DNA from: Flavobacteriaceae bacterium | Lineage (GTDB): Bacteria; Bacteroidota; Bacteroidia; Flavobacteriales; Flavobacteriaceae | Reading direction: 5' to 3' | Length of the DNA: 8,221 nucleotides | Assembly: GCA_947443815.1 (NCBI GenBank) | Contig: CANEXR010000114.1 | Location: 1 to 8,221, forward strand | Shown here: positions 1-6,424 of the stretch, piece by piece | How the letters are laid out: the number at the start of each line of letters is the position of its first letter | How positions within the stretch are numbered: position 1 is the stretch's first letter | Translations under genes and position numbers: made by a program | Notes under the pieces: generated by a model | Seen by the model: only the letters and a program-made list of their open reading frames with translations | Told to the model about the DNA's origin: nothing | Database searches by the model: none

Positions 1-2
1 TC

Positions 3-110
3 GGTTTTATTTTGATTTTTATGGAAGCTATTGAGCCTGAACCGAAAATGCAAGAGAAAGACCTACTGTATCAAGTTTTCACCAATTCGTGCAATTTATT
101 GAATCCCTAA
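3..110 (+). CDS. 3' end of an unidentified gene (partial, cut by left edge)
   Basis: An open frame runs in from the left edge and stops at TAA (108-110), giving about 35 residues. It begins hydrophobic (GFILIFMEAIEPEP) and then turns charged and polar (KMQEKDLLYQVFTN), ending in NLLNP. This would fit the last membrane segment plus a short cytoplasmic tail, but so little is visible that no family can be named. Its end overlaps the last 15 nt of the convergent exonuclease-like gene, so the two share no spacer or terminator. An in-frame ATG at 21 could in principle start a tiny ORF, but continuation of a longer gene is more likely. Chance openness of a 36-codon frame is the main alternative. Confidence 0.35.
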   Translation, partial: GFILIFMEAIEPEPKMQEKDLLYQVFTNSCNLLNP

Positions 111-692
111 CCTAGATTTCAGTTTTAAAAACAGCAATGCAATTTTATAGGCTTCTTCAGAAGAGGAATTTCGTTCGCTTTTAGGAATTTTATAAATCGT
201 ACACAATTCATCTAAAGAAAATTGTTTATCTGTGATGTCGTGTAATTTTCTGTACATGACATCAATATCCAAAGCTTCATTTTTCAACCTGCCACAATCT
301 AATTTTTCAAGTGCGGCATTGATCATTTCTACATCAAAATCAATGTGGTGTCCAACTAAAACGGCATTACCAATATAGTCAATCAATGATTTTAGAGCAT
401 CTGGCTCCACTAGCTTTTTCATTTTACTTTCAACAATAAATTCATTCGACAAACCATTGTCATGAAGGAATTTATATTGCAGTAAAACTGCTTCGAAACT
501 ATCACCAATAAGAATACTGTTGTCAATTACGGCAAAAGAACCAATAGATAAAATAACATCTTTGTGTGGATTTAACCCTGATGTTTCAGTAGACAGAATT
601 ACAAATCGATTTGATTTTTTTTCAAATTTAGAAAGGTATGTTTTCCAAAATTCGGGATGTTCTTTGTTGATGTTTTTAAGCCAGTCCAGCAT
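96..692 (-). CDS. DnaQ-like 3'-5' exonuclease-fold protein with degraded DEDDh active site
   Basis: This 198-residue protein has the fold signature of the RNase T/DnaQ family, which normally removes nucleotides from 3' ends of DNA or RNA using two metal ions held by D-E-D-D plus a His. Exo I is recognisable as FVILSTETSGLNP (30-42), but the first catalytic Asp is Ser34; Glu36 is kept. Exo II is VGHHIDFD with Asp120 kept. Exo III, normally H-x4-D, reads N175-x4-E180 in RNSSSEEAY. Three of five active-site positions are therefore changed, so activity is doubtful; a binding or regulatory role is an inference. The start lies 2 nt after the stop of the upstream DUF294 gene, so the two are almost certainly cotranscribed and probably translationally coupled. 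The fold assignment is firm; catalytic competence is not. Confidence 0.85.
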   Translation of the reverse strand: MLDWLKNINKEHPEFWKTYLSKFEKKSNRFVILSTETSGLNPHKDVILSIGSFAVIDNSILIGDSFEAVLLQYKFLHDNGLSNEFIVESKMKKLVEPDALKSLIDYIGNAVLVGHHIDFDVEMINAALEKLDCGRLKNEALDIDVMYRKLHDITDKQFSLDELCTIYKIPKSERNSSSEEAYKIALLFLKLKSRLGIQ

Positions 693-694
693 AA

Positions 695-2614
695 TTATGA
701 AAATTGCGTGAGTTGAAATTTACTTTTAATTAATTCTTCTAATTCCCGCATTGGGGCAAAGGCATTTTTTAATTTTTCTTTATCAATTTTTGACAATTCA
801 TTCATGTTAATGTATTGCCCAGAATCATCATTTTTTAACCCTTCAATAGTTCTGAATTTGGATAAAATTAAAAAAGCTTCCGCACAATTTAAATATACTT
901 CGGCATTTTTTGCATCCACAATAGCTAATTGTTTGAAACGCGAATAGGTATTGTTAATTCCTTTGATGTTATAACTTAATGCAAATAAACGAGCACCATC
1001 AATTAGCGGCATTAATGCACGGGTTTTAATGTCAAATTTATTTTTATTGGGACCTTCTTCTTCTTCCAACATGAATTTTTTAAAGAAACTCAAAGGCGCA
1101 TTTTTCTTCAAGGCATCGTTTCCTAAGAAATCAAAGAATAAGGTGTTGTTTTTAGCATTCTTAAAAATGATGGTTTCGATTGCTTCTTCAATTTTAGGTT
1201 CTCCAAAAGCAATTTCATAATCAAAGAAAATACTACTCAAATCATTGCTGTTTTCACCTGGAGTATTCATCCAGCTGTTGTATTGTTTTGTCCAGTCTGT
1301 CAATGATTTACACCAAAGCATATTGCTGCCCATGTGTCCATTAGGACAAAATTCATAACCCACTTTTTCAAGAGTTGCGGTCGTTCTTTTTCCAAGTTTA
1401 ATGAAATAATCTTTTACTTCTCGGTATTTTTCTGGGGTAACATCTTCAAAGATTAAAATACTGTCTTGATCGGTCAGTAACAATTGTTCTTTCCGACCTT
1501 GACTACCAATGCTTAACCATGCAAAACGGGCAGGAGGGGAGCCTAAATCTAAAATAGATAATTCGACAGAACGTTTTATAATGGCTAAATTGATCTCGCT
1601 AGCGATATTATTGACATGGGTTAATGGGATGTTTTTTTGAATAGAATTTTGGATTAAATCCGTCATTCGGTCCCGTATTTGTTTTAAATCTTTTGCTGTT
1701 TGGGAGCGTTTTATTTCTTTTATTAAAACTCCAGGATTACTAGCCTGTGCAACAATTAAGTCGTGTTCTGAAATAATACCTTTTACTACAGATTTATTAG
1801 TACCATCTAAAGTAACACACAAATGGGATACATTATTTTTGATCATTAACAATTGCGCTTCCGCTAAAGAGACGTTTTCAACAACAGTTACAACAGGAGA
1901 AGACATGATTTTATCAATGGATACGGATATTGGAAAACGACCTGTTGCTATTTTGGAACACATATCCGCATGAGTTACAATACCAATAGGAGTATTATTA
2001 TCACAAATAACGATGCTGTTAACCAAATTATCAGTCATGATTTGGGCAATTTCCGAAACAATGCTAGTAATGGTCGCTGTAAAAGGTGATTTATTATAGG
2101 TTAAAGACTGAAAATATTGCATTTCCGATTGTTGATCGGAATAAAATACATTGTCGGATATCAGTTTACCACGTAAATTTTCTTTGTCTTTATGGTTACT
2201 TGTATTTGAAGCAAAACTTTCAAGCAGAAAATCTAATACTTCCGAATTATTAGCGACAAAAGGCCTGAAAGTAGCAATTGGAATAGCATAAACAATACTT
2301 TCTTCCCTAGCTTTTGCCGTCATCATATAGTTGTTTTTAGCAAAAAAAGGACGCAATCCAAAAATATCACCTTCGTGACATTTGTTTAAAAGCGTTTCTT
2401 CAGCATCAGCAATTACGGATAAATTAATCACTCCTGAAGCTACAACATAAAAACTATCGTGTAAAACGTCGTCAATTTGGAATAAGGTTTTATGTTTTTC
2501 AATATTCACAACGCGGATACTTGTAGCAATTTCTGATAATTCTTGAAAAGTTAAATTATCGAATGGCTGGTATTCTTTTAAAAAATCAGCGATATGCTCT
2601 GCAATTGTGTTCAT
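695..2614 (-). CDS. DUF294 nucleotidyltransferase-like protein with cNMP-binding-like and CBS domains
   Basis: The 639 residues read as a multi-domain cytoplasmic sensor. Residues about 10-130 form a cyclic-nucleotide-binding-like beta-roll (GDIFGLRPFF at 82-91). Residues about 175-290 form a CBS pair (NSIVICDNNTPIGIVTHAD at 199-217; GIISEHDLI at 279-287), a module that usually binds adenine nucleotides. Residues about 310-450 are the DUF294 GlnD-like nucleotidyltransferase domain with LSIGSQGRKEQLLLTDQDS, where GS370-371 and D382-x-D384 match the pol-beta-type nucleotidyl transfer motif. Residues about 485-625 fit the DUF294 C-terminal helical region. In the cNMP domain the usual Glu and Arg of the phosphate cassette appear as Asp83 and Met98, so cAMP binding should not be assumed. 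In other bacteria this architecture sits next to DnaQ-like exonucleases and often near acetate symporters. Substrate is unknown. It is the first gene of the operon; no clear -7 box is visible in its spacer. Confidence 0.93.
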   Translation of the reverse strand: MNTIAEHIADFLKEYQPFDNLTFQELSEIATSIRVVNIEKHKTLFQIDDVLHDSFYVVASGVINLSVIADAEETLLNKCHEGDIFGLRPFFAKNNYMMTAKAREESIVYAIPIATFRPFVANNSEVLDFLLESFASNTSNHKDKENLRGKLISDNVFYSDQQSEMQYFQSLTYNKSPFTATITSIVSEIAQIMTDNLVNSIVICDNNTPIGIVTHADMCSKIATGRFPISVSIDKIMSSPVVTVVENVSLAEAQLLMIKNNVSHLCVTLDGTNKSVVKGIISEHDLIVAQASNPGVLIKEIKRSQTAKDLKQIRDRMTDLIQNSIQKNIPLTHVNNIASEINLAIIKRSVELSILDLGSPPARFAWLSIGSQGRKEQLLLTDQDSILIFEDVTPEKYREVKDYFIKLGKRTTATLEKVGYEFCPNGHMGSNMLWCKSLTDWTKQYNSWMNTPGENSNDLSSIFFDYEIAFGEPKIEEAIETIIFKNAKNNTLFFDFLGNDALKKNAPLSFFKKFMLEEEEGPNKNKFDIKTRALMPLIDGARLFALSYNIKGINNTYSRFKQLAIVDAKNAEVYLNCAEAFLILSKFRTIEGLKNDDSGQYINMNELSKIDKEKLKNAFAPMRELEELIKSKFQLTQFS

Positions 2615-2797
2615 AATTTGTTTTAGAGTAAAGTATTGCTCGTAAAAATAATAAAATAATGAATTAGAATGCTACCAATCCTTAAGTAAAAGCGTTAATT
2701 TATAAAATTCTTAATTTTTTCTTAAAATAACTAAGAATAATTCCAAATTTGATTCTGTTATTTTAAATTTATAACTTAAACTAAAATATTTTAAATC

Positions 2798-3304
2798 ATG
2801 GGATTACAAAAAAAAATACAGTTTTGTCTTATTGCCTTATTAATGGTAACTGTAGTAAGTGCACAAGATAAACCAGCAAGTCCTCCGGAAGTTGCTAATG
2901 GAACAATTAATAGCGCTACAATTCAAATTAAGTACAGCAGCCCATCCGTAAAAGGAAGACAAATTTGGGGGGGATTAGTTCCTTTTAATGAAGTTTGGCG
3001 TGCAGGTGCCAATGAAGCAACAACTTTTGAAACCGATAAAGATTTAACTATTGAAGGATCAAAATTACCAGCTGGAAAATATTCTTTATTTATAATACCA
3101 AGCGAAACTGCTTGCATAGTTATTTTTAATAAAGATGCTAAGCAATGGGGCGCTTATAAATACAAAGAAAAAGAAGATCAACTTCGTGTAACCGTAAAAC
3201 AACAAGTTGCAGAAACAATTGCTGAAAGACTTTTTTATGGTATAAATAAGGATAATGTAGTATTGAGTTGGGATAATTGGAATATACCATTTTCTGTGCA
3301 GTAA
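2798..3304 (+). CDS. DUF2911 family secreted/periplasmic protein
   Basis: This 168-residue protein starts with a typical Sec signal peptide: KK at 5-6, the hydrophobic stretch FCLIALLMVTVV, and likely cleavage after VSA, before QDKP (about residue 22). There is no lipobox, so it should be soluble in the periplasm or exported. The mature part matches DUF2911 as I know it from Bacteroidota: YSSPSVKGRQIWGGLVPFNEVWRAG and NEATTFETDKDLTIEG, then LPAGKYSLFIIP and a C-terminal WDNWNIPFSV. The family has no established function; it is probably a beta-rich domain. The gene is monocistronic, divergent from the DUF294 operon across 183 nt and closed by a strong terminator. The start is the first ATG that gives a complete signal peptide. 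A run of seven G (2967-2973) lies inside the conserved IWGG codons. Confidence 0.9.
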   Translation: MGLQKKIQFCLIALLMVTVVSAQDKPASPPEVANGTINSATIQIKYSSPSVKGRQIWGGLVPFNEVWRAGANEATTFETDKDLTIEGSKLPAGKYSLFIIPSETACIVIFNKDAKQWGAYKYKEKEDQLRVTVKQQVAETIAERLFYGINKDNVVLSWDNWNIPFSVQ

Positions 3305-3321
3305 TTTTATTTCACATTTTT

Positions 3322-3364
3322 AAAAGAACATTATCTATTACTAAAATAGGTAATGTTCTTTTTT
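3322..3364 (+). terminator. intrinsic terminator of the DUF2911 gene
   Basis: The arm 3322-3339 pairs with 3345-3362 over 18 bp without a gap (one G-T pair, 3334 with 3350), leaving a 5-nt loop. The right arm runs into TTTTTT (3359-3364), followed by CTTTC. The hairpin begins 17 nt after the DUF2911 stop. The left arm starts with AAAA, so it could also stop transcription coming from the right, but no minus-strand gene enters from that side. Confidence 0.88.
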
Positions 3365-3472
<108 letters not shown>

Positions 3473-3489
3473 TTTTACTTATTTCAAGC

Positions 3490-3517
3490 AAACAATAATC
3501 TGAGAATCTGCGGCAAT
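3490..3517 (+). repeat. 28-nt repeat core, copy 1
   Basis: Identical over all 28 nt to copy 2 at 3543-3570. It contains two AATCTG words 8 nt apart and ends in CGGCAAT. It is preceded directly by the 20-nt segment that recurs at 3604-3623, with which it shares its first three bases. Confidence 0.85.
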
Positions 3518-3542
3518 ACAATACAATGTATTATTTTAAATA

Positions 3543-3570
3543 AAACAATAATCTGAGAATCTGCGGCAAT
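3543..3570 (+). repeat. 28-nt repeat core, copy 2
   Basis: Exact copy of 3490-3517. Together with 5 upstream bases it also shares AAATAAAACAATAATCTG (18 nt) with the start of copy 3, so the homology is longer than the core on this side. Confidence 0.85.
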
Positions 3571-3590
3571 CAATATATTTTTTTAAATTA

Positions 3591-3623
3591 AATCAATAAT
3601 CTGTTTTACTTATTTCAAGCAAA
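3591..3623 (+). repeat. chimeric repeat unit: truncated core joined to the leader segment
   Basis: AATCAATAATCTG (3591-3603) matches the first 13 nt of the core with one change and stops where the core would continue. The next 20 nt (3604-3623) equal 3473-3492, the segment before copy 1. This looks like a recombination or slippage junction inside the array. Confidence 0.75.
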
Positions 3624-3639
3624 AAAAAATTTTCAAATA

Positions 3640-3667
3640 AAACAATAATCTGCAAATCTTCGGCAAT
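3640..3667 (+). repeat. 28-nt repeat core, copy 3 (diverged)
   Basis: Differs from copies 1 and 2 at three positions: AG becomes CA after the first AATCTG, and the following AATCTG becomes AATCTT. CGGCAAT is kept. It ends 33 nt before the TTGACA that forms the possible -33 box of the MFS gene. Confidence 0.8.
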
Positions 3668-3700
3668 GCGATAGTATCAGTGACAAAATAAAACCAATCG

Positions 3701-3725
3701 TTGACAAGTAATTATTTTATATTTG
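3701..3725 (+). promoter_or_regulatory. Bacteroidota-type promoter of the MFS gene
   Basis: TATATTTG (3718-3725) is an exact match to the Bacteroidota -7 consensus TAnnTTTG. The only upstream TTG, in TTGACA (3701-3706), leaves 14 nt to the -7 box, shorter than the roughly 19 nt usually quoted, so the -33 part is less certain. Transcription would begin near 3730, giving a very short A-rich leader before the ATG at 3739. Confidence 0.55.
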
Positions 3726-3738
3726 CAAAAAAAAATTC

Positions 3739-4983
3739 ATGACCGAAACAACAATGACCAAAGGAAATTATATCAAATTAATTTTAATTTTAGGTTCGCT
3801 AACAGCACTTGGTCCATTTTCTATAGATATGTATTTGCCAGGTTTTGCAGCAATTGCAAAAGATTTAAATACTACAGTTGCAGAAGTCTCTATGACTTTG
3901 TCTAGTTATTTTATTGGAATTTCTGCGGGCCAATTATTATATGGTCCATTATTAGATCGTTTCGGTAGAAAAAAACCATTATTTTGTGGCCTTTTAGTTT
4001 ATATTTTGGCGTCTTTGGGTTGTGCTTTTGTAAAAGATATTGACACTTTTATGTGGTTGCGATTTTTGCAAGCTATTGGAAGTTGTGCCGCAGCAGTTGC
4101 TTCGGTTTCGATGGTTCGTGATTTATTTCCTGTAAAGGATATTCCTAAAGTTTTTTCATTATTAATGCTGGTAGTTGGTCTTTCGCCAATGTTAGCACCA
4201 ACTATTGGTGGTTATATTACAGAAGATTATGGTTGGCATGTCGTTTTTTTAATTTTAATGTTTTTAGGAATTGCTATTCTTGTTGCCTCCCAAATTTTAC
4301 TTCCTAATAGCTATGAACCAGATCTTTCTATTTCATTAAAACCAAGGCCTATTGTTACTAATTTTATAAGTATTTTAAGAGTACCTCAGTTCTATACTTA
4401 CGCCTTTGCTGGCGCAATGGCATTTTCGGGATTGTTTACTTATGTGGCGGCCTCCCCTATTTTATTTATGGATATTTTCAAGGTTGAGCCCAAAATGTAT
4501 GGTTGGATATTCGCTTTTATGTCGATGAGTTTTATTGGTGCAAGTCAGCTTAACTCCTTATTACTAAAAAGATTTTCTAGTGAACAAATGATTTTTGGCT
4601 CTTTATTGTGTCAATCTATAGTGAGTATTGTTTTTTTAATACTTGCTATGAATGGTCTTTTAGGTTTATATGAAACGATTGCGATGTTATTTTTATTTTT
4701 GGCCTGTTTGGGTATTTCAAACCCCAATATGGCTGGACTTACGCTTGCTCCTTTTTCAAGAAACGCAGGTAGTGCTTCCTCATTAATGGGTGCAATACAA
4801 TTAGGATTGGGTGCTTTGGCCTCTTCATTAGTTGGTATTTTTGTTAAAAATACAATTACTCCAATTGTTGTAATTATGACATTGACCACCCTTGCAGCTT
4901 TTATAATTTTAATTTTGGGGAGAAGTAAAATTAAAGAAACCATTGCACTTTCTCCCGATGAAGAAGTTACAATGGTTCATTAA
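3739..4983 (+). CDS. Bcr/CflA-type MFS multidrug efflux transporter
   Basis: This 414-residue inner-membrane protein has about 12 hydrophobic segments, the usual length for the DHA1 drug:proton antiporters related to Bcr and CflA. Typical signatures are GPFSIDMYLPGF in the first helix (Asp30), motif A GPLLDRFGRKKP (69-80) in the loop between helices 2 and 3, an Arg-containing LRFLQAIG (107-114), MVRDLFP (125-131), and motif C GLSPMLAPTIGG (147-158) in helix 5, the antiporter motif. The expected role is proton-driven export of drugs or metabolites; the substrate cannot be read from sequence. The gene stands alone behind its own promoter. The start at 3739 is the first ATG after that promoter; an in-frame ATG at 3754 (MTKGNYIKL) resembles the start of relatives equally well. 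The end is convergent with the DEAD-box gene, with 52 nt between the stops. Confidence 0.93.
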   Translation: MTETTMTKGNYIKLILILGSLTALGPFSIDMYLPGFAAIAKDLNTTVAEVSMTLSSYFIGISAGQLLYGPLLDRFGRKKPLFCGLLVYILASLGCAFVKDIDTFMWLRFLQAIGSCAAAVASVSMVRDLFPVKDIPKVFSLLMLVVGLSPMLAPTIGGYITEDYGWHVVFLILMFLGIAILVASQILLPNSYEPDLSISLKPRPIVTNFISILRVPQFYTYAFAGAMAFSGLFTYVAASPILFMDIFKVEPKMYGWIFAFMSMSFIGASQLNSLLLKRFSSEQMIFGSLLCQSIVSIVFLILAMNGLLGLYETIAMLFLFLACLGISNPNMAGLTLAPFSRNAGSASSLMGAIQLGLGALASSLVGIFVKNTITPIVVIMTLTTLAAFIILILGRSKIKETIALSPDEEVTMVH

Positions 4984-5035
4984 ATTAATTCGGTACGATA
5001 CTACTTTTAATTAATCAGATATAAAAACGTAAAAG

Positions 5036-6373
5036 TTAATTTTTCTTTTGTCTTTTGATATTTTTTTCAGAAGGCTCATTTTTATTTTGCAACAAATAAT
5101 TAGCCAGTAATTTTTCAATTAATTCGTCTTTTGTAAGATGATGAAAAACGGTTTTTATTTTGGTTTTTAATTCTTGATTTACCTCATGATTGGGTTTTGT
5201 TTTGAAGATTTGTTTAGCCCACAAAAGGGTATTATTTTCTTCAATACTGGCAACAGTAGGTTTTTTGAATTGGGTGAATTGAATGCCTAATTCTCTTTCA
5301 AAATCAGCTATTTCCGCTGCTTCTTCGGGTTGCAATACAGTTAAAGAAAGACCTTTTGCCCCTGCTCTTGCGGTTCTTCCACTACGATGCACATACACTT
5401 CGTAAACATCGGGTAGATGATAATTGACTACATACGAAATCTCTTTTACATCTATTCCTCTTGCTGCCAAATCGGTAGCCACTAAAATACTAATGTGGCC
5501 CTCACGAAATTGTTCCATAATTCGATCCCGAATTCCTTGTGATAAACTTCCGTGCAAGGCTCCAGATGAAAATCGGTTAATTGCTAAATTTTTAGCGAGT
5601 TTATTAACGGCTGCTTTTGTTTTGCAAAAAATAATTCCGCGTTCTCCTTCTTTTGAATTCAAGAAATGCATTAATACATCTAGTTTTTCAATCGGATTTA
5701 CAACAATATATTCGTGATCTATTCCTTGATTCCCTACTGTTTCCATACTGGCACTAACTTGAACTGCATTTTTGTTCAAGTAGTTCTGTATGAGCTGCTT
5801 GATGGTTCCTGGTAAGGTAGCTGAAAATAAAAAGGTTTTGTAATTTTTAGGTAATTCGGTTATGATTTCATCTAAACCTTCTTTTAAAATACTTACCATT
5901 TCATCCGCTTCGTCGAGGACAAGGAATTGTGTTTCTTTAATGTTGATGGCTTTGCGTTGTATCAAATCGATTAAACGTCCTGGTGTGGCAACAACGATAT
6001 GTGTAGGTATTGAAAGTCTTTCTATTTGTGGTTTTATTGGGATTCCACCACAGATTGCAGCAATGGAAACTTGGGGCATGTACTTGGCAAAATCTTCTAG
6101 ATTTCTAAAAATTTGCTGTCCTAATTCCCGAGTTGGGACTAAAATAACAGCTTGAATTACAGGAGAATCGGTGTTGATTAATTGTAAAATTGGCAATCCA
6201 AATGCAGCTGTTTTTCCCGTTCCAGTTTTGGCAAGTCCTACAAAATCGGTTTTGTTGGATAAAAGTTGCGGAATTGTTTTTTGCTGAATTTCTGTAGGAA
6301 CTACAATTTTCAAATCAGAAAGCGCTTTCAGTATGGGATTAGAAATTCCTAAATCAGAGAATTGTTTTTGCAT
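5036..6373 (-). CDS. DEAD-box ATP-dependent RNA helicase
   Basis: This 445-residue protein carries the complete DEAD-box set in order: Q motif (FSDLGI with PTEIQ, 5-30), motif I AKTGTGKT (48-55), Ia PTRELG (80-85), Ib TPGRL (120-124), II DEAD (144-147), III SAT (174-176), IV IIFC (237-240), V ARGID (294-298) and VI HRSGRTARAG (319-328). It should unwind short RNA duplexes with ATP, in ribosome assembly, RNA decay or cold adaptation, as RhlE/CshA/DeaD relatives do. After the two RecA-like domains comes a tail of about 100 residues ending in a basic stretch (KNIKRQKKN), probably RNA-binding; there is no DbpA-type domain I recognise. No exact TAnnTTTG lies in the 169-nt upstream spacer, which holds a structured element instead. 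A long A-run directly precedes the ATG. Confidence 0.95.
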   Translation of the reverse strand: MQKQFSDLGISNPILKALSDLKIVVPTEIQQKTIPQLLSNKTDFVGLAKTGTGKTAAFGLPILQLINTDSPVIQAVILVPTRELGQQIFRNLEDFAKYMPQVSIAAICGGIPIKPQIERLSIPTHIVVATPGRLIDLIQRKAINIKETQFLVLDEADEMVSILKEGLDEIITELPKNYKTFLFSATLPGTIKQLIQNYLNKNAVQVSASMETVGNQGIDHEYIVVNPIEKLDVLMHFLNSKEGERGIIFCKTKAAVNKLAKNLAINRFSSGALHGSLSQGIRDRIMEQFREGHISILVATDLAARGIDVKEISYVVNYHLPDVYEVYVHRSGRTARAGAKGLSLTVLQPEEAAEIADFERELGIQFTQFKKPTVASIEENNTLLWAKQIFKTKPNHEVNQELKTKIKTVFHHLTKDELIEKLLANYLLQNKNEPSEKNIKRQKKN

Positions 6374-6424
6374 TTTTTTTTGGATTTTTTAAGATAAAAA
6401 GGGATGAGAACTACTTTGGTTTTT

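Larger units (their letters stand above)
3473..3667. repeat. degenerate tandem array of ~50-bp units with a 28-nt core
   Basis: Four units begin at 3490, 3543, 3591 and 3640, spaced 53, 48 and 49 bp. Units 1, 2 and 4 carry a 28-nt core built from CAATAATCTG, then AG or CA, then AATCT and CGGCAAT. Unit 3 keeps only its start (AATCAATAATCTG) and then switches into a 20-nt segment (3604-3623) that also precedes unit 1 (3473-3492). Spacers are A/T-rich and resemble each other (TTTTAAAT-like before each core). Uneven units, similar spacers and no nearby cas genes argue against CRISPR. From memory, Flavobacterium genomes contain dispersed intergenic strings with doubled AATCTG; this could be one, but I cannot confirm copies elsewhere. 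Confidence 0.8.

Noticed and set aside
1029..1220. Open frames opposite the large genes (also near 520, 2923, 4611, 5424, 5862 and 6673)
   Set aside because: They lie wholly or almost wholly antisense to well-supported genes and have no recognisable domains.
2615..2797. Exact TAnnTTTG promoters for the divergent DUF294 and DUF2911 genes
   Set aside because: Only one-mismatch boxes were found (for example TAAATTTA before DUF2911) and none had a well-placed TTG, so no promoter is annotated.
3473..3667. CRISPR array
   Set aside because: The repeats are about the right length, but spacings are uneven, the spacers resemble one another, one unit is chimeric, one copy is diverged, and no cas gene is in view.
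4984..5035. Bidirectional terminator between the convergent MFS and DEAD-box genes
   Set aside because: ATTAATT and AATTAAT could pair across an 18-nt loop, but the stem is pure A/T, short and weak, with no clear T-run.
6374..6390. Shared leader motif AAAAATCCAA before both helicase genes as a common operator
   Set aside because: Both minus-strand genes have AAAAATCC plus A-runs just before ATG, but the spacing differs (8 versus 11 nt) and A-rich leaders are usual in this group.
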